Shown here piece after piece: positions 61,230-64,000 of a stretch of 64,000 bases of DNA (the stretch's first letter is position 1; each line of letters opens with the position of its first letter). The notes below the pieces were generated by a model that saw nothing but the letters and a program-made list of their open reading frames with translations, was not told where the DNA came from and did no database searches. The stretch covers positions 2,510,001 to 2,574,000 of the forward strand of contig NZ_LT985980.1 of the NCBI RefSeq assembly GCF_900291985.1, read 5' to 3'. Origin of the DNA: Lysinibacillus timonensis. Its GTDB lineage: Bacteria > Bacillota > Bacilli > Bacillales_A > Planococcaceae. Made by a program: the position numbers and the translations under genes.

Positions 61230-61364
61230 AAGAATCCCTCCTTTCAATTTATATCGGCAAAAAGCTGGAAGTTACAATAGAAAGAAATATAACTACATAT
61301 TTCGACAAAATACGAATATTTCCTTTTCCTACTGGTAATACTTGGGCTTGTAGGAGGGAATGTT

Positions 61365-61928
61365 ATGAAAAAAATTATAATCTTACTAAGTTCAAGTGCA
61401 CTACTGCTTGGTGGATGTAGTTTCTTTGGAATTGGTCACCAAGAAGCTACAGTACCTGTTGTGGCTCCAGAAGCATTACAGGCAGAGGCAAAGATGGTCA
61501 ATTCAGAAGGAACTGAAATTGGTGATGTCAAGTTTACTGAGGGGCAAGATGGGGTACTCATCTCACTAAACCTAAAAGACGTTCCGGAAGGGGAACATGG
61601 TATTCATATTCACGATGTTGGTAAATGCGAACAACCAACTTTTGAATCTGCAGGCGCCCATTTCAATCCAACAAATAAGAAACATGGAATTGAAAACCCA
61701 GAGGGACCTCATGCTGGAGATTTGCCAAATGTTAGCCCTGAAAATGGCATTGTGACATCTGAATTTGAAGCAAAAAATATTACATTAGAAAAGGGATTAA
61801 CAAACTCATTATTTGATGAGGATGGTACTGCTATTGTGTTGCATGAAAAAGCAGATGATTATAAAACAGATCCAGCAGGTAATTCGGGAAGTCGAATAGG
61901 GTGTGGAGTAATTACTGCAGTTGAATAG
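61365..61928 (+). CDS. sodC: Cu/Zn superoxide dismutase lipoprotein
   Basis: Extracytoplasmic superoxide dismutase, 187 residues. A signal peptide ends in L-G-G-C (Cys18), giving a lipid-anchored enzyme. Copper ligands are present in [11 protein letters not shown], in GAHFNP and in IVLHEKADD; zinc ligands in [13 protein letters not shown] with its Asp; the structural disulfide Cys pair is in GKC and IGCGV. Bacillus YojM lacks one copper ligand, so this copy looks more likely to be active. GTAGGAGGG precedes the ATG. Confidence 0.93.
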   Translation: MKKIIILLSSSALLLGGCSFFGIGHQEATVPVVAPEALQAEAKMVNSEGTEIGDVKFTEGQDGVLISLNLKDVPEGEHGIHIHDVGKCEQPTFESAGAHFNPTNKKHGIENPEGPHAGDLPNVSPENGIVTSEFEAKNITLEKGLTNSLFDEDGTAIVLHEKADDYKTDPAGNSGSRIGCGVITAVE

Positions 61929-61937
61929 GAAGATCTT

Positions 61938-61984
61938 AGATGCATGATTACGCTTTAATTGGGCGTTAATCATGCATCTTTTAT
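61938..61984 (+). terminator. sodC terminator
   Basis: A long stem (61938-61953 with 61963-61979, one bulge) followed by TTTTATTAC. Confidence 0.9.
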
Positions 61985-62271
61985 TACATAACCATGTTAT
62001 ATAACACAAAAAATTAAGGGCTCAATATTTTATAAATATAGTTAAATATCAATAATTTCGGGGAAATGATTTAATAAAAAACAATTAGAGAATATTAGCT
62101 AATAGTGTAAGAAATATTCTGAAACCAATATTTGTTGCTACAAAATGCACAAAAAGTCTATAAAATGAACTATTAATCTATTAACAGAAATGTTAAAATT
62201 AATTGACACATTCGTAAATTAATTGTTAAATATAAACTGTACTGTAACAAAATTAGGTAGGAGGGGTTCTT
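61985..62271 (+). other. A/T-rich spacer with the TRAP operon promoter
   Basis: No gene is visible. TTGACA (62203-62208) and TTAAAT (62226-62231), spaced 17 bp, is the best promoter for the TAXI operon. The remaining sequence is A/T-rich without clear repeats. Confidence 0.55.
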
Positions 62272-63288
62272 TTGAAAAACAGTAAAAAGTGGTTATTTGC
62301 ATTATTAAGCGTAATGCTAATCATGGTATTGGCTGCTTGTGGTGGTCAAACTTCTGAAGAAAATACTGGTGAGGAAACTGATTCAGCAAGTGGAGACAGT
62401 AACTCAAATGATACAGAAGTAACATCAGACATTGAGTTCTTAAGTTTAGCAACTGGTGGTACACAAGGTACTTATTATGCACTTGGTGGTACTTTTGCTG
62501 ATTTAATTTCTGATGAAACTGGCATTAAAACAACTGCTGAAGTTTCTCAAGCTTCAACAGCTAACGTTGGTGCTTTAAAAGATGGCGCTGCAGAAATCGC
62601 ATTCTTACAAACTGATATTGCATACTATGCAAAAAATGGTGAGTTAATGTTTGAAGGTGCTGCAATGGACAATCTTGTAGCAATTGGTGGGTTATATCCA
62701 GAGACTGTACAATTAGTAACTACAGCTAATTCAGGTATAACATCATTTGATGACTTAAAAGGTAAAAAGGTTTCTATTGGAGCTCCGGGTTCAGGAGTTT
62801 ACGCTAACGCTGAACAATTATTGGAAATCCATGGATTAACAACTGATGATATCCAAGTACAAAACTTAGATTTCGGTGAATCTACTGATGGTCTACAATC
62901 TGGACAAATCGATGCTGCATTCGTTACTGCTGGATATCCAACTGCTGCAGTTGAAGCTTTAAGTGCAACAACTGATGTAGTAATTGTTCCTGTTGCTCCT
63001 GAAAAAGCTGAGGAGTTAATTGCAAAATATCCATATTACGCTTTAGATACAGTTCCTGCTGGTACTTACGGATTAGAATCTGATGTGCCAACTGTTTCTG
63101 TACTAGCAATGCTTGCAACTACTGCAGATCTTCCTGAAGATGTAGTATATGGTATTGCGAAAGCAGTATGGGGTGGTGCAGATTCAATTAGCCATGCTAA
63201 AGGTGCATTTATCAAAACTGAAACTGCATTAGATGGTATTGGTATTCCTGTTCACCCAGGTGCAGAAAAGTACTTTAACGAACAATAA
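62272..63288 (+). CDS. TAXI-type TRAP transporter substrate-binding lipoprotein
   Basis: A 338-residue lipoprotein: signal peptide ending L-A-A-C (Cys23), an Asp/Ser/Thr-rich linker, then the TAXI domain. Family text includes LSLATGGTQGTYYALGGTFADLI, QASTANVGALKDGAAEIAFLQTDIA and KVSIGAPGSGVYANAEQLLE. It captures small organic acids or amino acids (often glutamate or carboxylates) outside the membrane for a sodium-driven TRAP permease. The TTG start at 62272 follows AGGAGGGG. A terminator-like hairpin after it would keep the lipoprotein more abundant than the permease. Confidence 0.93.
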   Translation: MKNSKKWLFALLSVMLIMVLAACGGQTSEENTGEETDSASGDSNSNDTEVTSDIEFLSLATGGTQGTYYALGGTFADLISDETGIKTTAEVSQASTANVGALKDGAAEIAFLQTDIAYYAKNGELMFEGAAMDNLVAIGGLYPETVQLVTTANSGITSFDDLKGKKVSIGAPGSGVYANAEQLLEIHGLTTDDIQVQNLDFGESTDGLQSGQIDAAFVTAGYPTAAVEALSATTDVVIVPVAPEKAEELIAKYPYYALDTVPAGTYGLESDVPTVSVLAMLATTADLPEDVVYGIAKAVWGGADSISHAKGAFIKTETALDGIGIPVHPGAEKYFNEQ

Positions 63289-63309
63289 TAATATTTAGTG
63301 TCAAGTGTG

Positions 63310-63344
63310 GAGCTTGAAGGCAAATGCTACTTCAAGCTCTTTTT
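63310..63344 (+). terminator. Hairpin after the TAXI binding-protein gene
   Basis: A perfect 10-bp stem (63310-63319 with 63330-63339) followed by TTTTTA. It is a strong terminator, probably with partial readthrough into the DUF1850 and permease genes. Confidence 0.9.
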
Positions 63345-63434
63345 ACCATCCAGGAAATTGTTATCTAACAATAGATACATAAGATACCGACCAATTGCAA
63401 TTGATATTAAACATTCCTAAATTGAGGCGATGAA

Positions 63435-63953
63435 ATGAAACGACTAACCCTCCTTGTAAGTGTAATCTTTGTTCTTATCATCGTTTTCTTATTTTCACCA
63501 ATATTTAAAGTATTTTCTTTTACTGAAACGAGAACGAATAATCCACATACTTATTACATAAATGTGTCAAATAACAATGAATTTCAAATTCGATTCACAC
63601 ATTCTATTCATTTGACAGATGTATTAGAGTCTTATGAAATTACGGAATTAAATGAGCTGAAACTTGTGTCGATGGAGTATGAAGATGTAGCAGTTGGAAT
63701 GCCTGCAAATGCAGAGGAAGATCAGATAATTACCTATGAAAACGGAATATATAAATTATCTTACAAGAACAAGAGGTTAGATAATTTTACTCTTTACATA
63801 GGTGATGTCGATTATGATTTGTATTTCAATTATGATGGTGAAGAGTATGATTTGAAACAAACTTTGAATCGGGGTAATTCCTATTTATTTGAAGTTAGAA
63901 TGATATCTTTATATGACAAGCTGAAAGGAGTGTTAATAACAAATGAAAGATGA
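63435..63953 (+). CDS. DUF1850 protein of the TAXI-TRAP operon
   Basis: A 172-residue protein with one N-terminal membrane helix (LLVSVIFVLIIVFLFSPIF) and an outside domain with the DUF1850 hallmark FQIRFTHSIHLTDVLESYEI. It regularly lies between TAXI binding-protein and fused permease genes; role unknown. GAGGCGATGAA precedes the ATG. Its end overlaps the next gene by 11 bases. Confidence 0.85.
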   Translation: MKRLTLLVSVIFVLIIVFLFSPIFKVFSFTETRTNNPHTYYINVSNNNEFQIRFTHSIHLTDVLESYEITELNELKLVSMEYEDVAVGMPANAEEDQIITYENGIYKLSYKNKRLDNFTLYIGDVDYDLYFNYDGEEYDLKQTLNRGNSYLFEVRMISLYDKLKGVLITNER

Positions 63954-64000
63954 AAAACAGCTTGCAACAGAAAATTTGGAGACTTTAACTGAGGAACAAC
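63943..64000 (+). CDS. Start of TRAP transporter fused permease (truncated by window end)
   Basis: ATG 63943 follows AAAGGAG at a spacing of about 12 and opens a frame (MKDEKQLATENLETLTEEQ) that runs off the window. Fused 4TM/12TM TRAP permeases of TAXI systems begin with similar acidic Glu/Gln-rich tails. Identity is inferred from operon order. Confidence 0.65.
   Translation, partial: MKDEKQLATENLETLTEEQ

Overview
The window is low-GC Firmicutes chromosome. The protein content (LytH-type sporulation peptidase, RocR/RocD, SigL, YpsA, YkvI, YugN, MhqR-type operators, SLH-CAP surface protein) and the A/T-rich intergenic DNA point to an aerobic, spore-forming Bacillales member of the Bacillaceae/Planococcaceae type (Lysinibacillus- or Solibacillus-like). 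The genus is inference. No rRNA, tRNA, CRISPR or prophage was seen.

Layout. 1-4.0 kb: end of a rhamnose-type sugar ABC transporter (ATPase, two permeases, lipoprotein). 4.1-5.9 kb: fumarase, with a Fur-box promoter upstream that drives a probable FsrA-like small RNA. 5.9-8.3 kb: small gene, ypsA and rocD. 8.3-11.4 kb: the rocD sigma-54 promoter, a long palindromic activator site, then rocR and rpoN/sigL side by side. 11.6-18.9 kb: a His/Cys-rich protein, YbfB-like MFS transporter, MenC-like enolase-superfamily enzyme, YkvI-like transporter, FG-GAP protein, Asn/Thr/Gly-repeat lipoprotein, LD-carboxypeptidase.

19.1-26.0 kb is the most informative metabolic region: fumarase/aspartase-superfamily lyase, GNAT acetyltransferase, amino-acid ABC transporter, M20 deacylase and MmgE/PrpD protein. 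This is the yxe (S-(2-succino)cysteine salvage) operon of Bacillus with the YxeK monooxygenase replaced by an S-(2-succino) lyase-type enzyme. Uptake, N-acetylation, elimination of fumarate and deacetylation would return cysteine. An ISL3 element has inserted in the terminator behind it with an 8-bp target duplication.

27.6-38.7 kb: UspA/SulP pair, catalytically dead resolvase-like protein, a eukaryotic-type kinase overlapping a tiny Ser/Arg-rich protein gene, a PAS-GGDEF-EAL-PilZ protein, a sodium/solute symporter with an EF-hand loop plus its small subunit, and an F-P-G-G repeat protein. 38.7-50 kb: two 1892-bp, nearly identical group II introns, each placed immediately after a Rho-independent terminator (the class C habit), flanking DinB, SRAP, UPF0316, SLH-CAP, DUF2085, thioredoxin and LytH genes.

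50.2-55.6 kb: stand-alone CuA protein, then a probable MhqR regulon: YceI, three ring-cleaving dioxygenase genes (one frameshifted at its metal-binding start) and an MhqD-type hydrolase, with 18-bp TATCTCGA-type operators before yceI and before the first dioxygenase. 55.8-64 kb: EAL-HDOD protein, a probable 6S RNA with its own promoter and terminator, HD phosphohydrolase, sugar-nucleotide epimerase, YjfB-like small protein, intact Cu/Zn superoxide dismutase lipoprotein, and the start of a TAXI-type TRAP transporter operon.

All assignments come from reading sequence and remembered family motifs; no database search was run.
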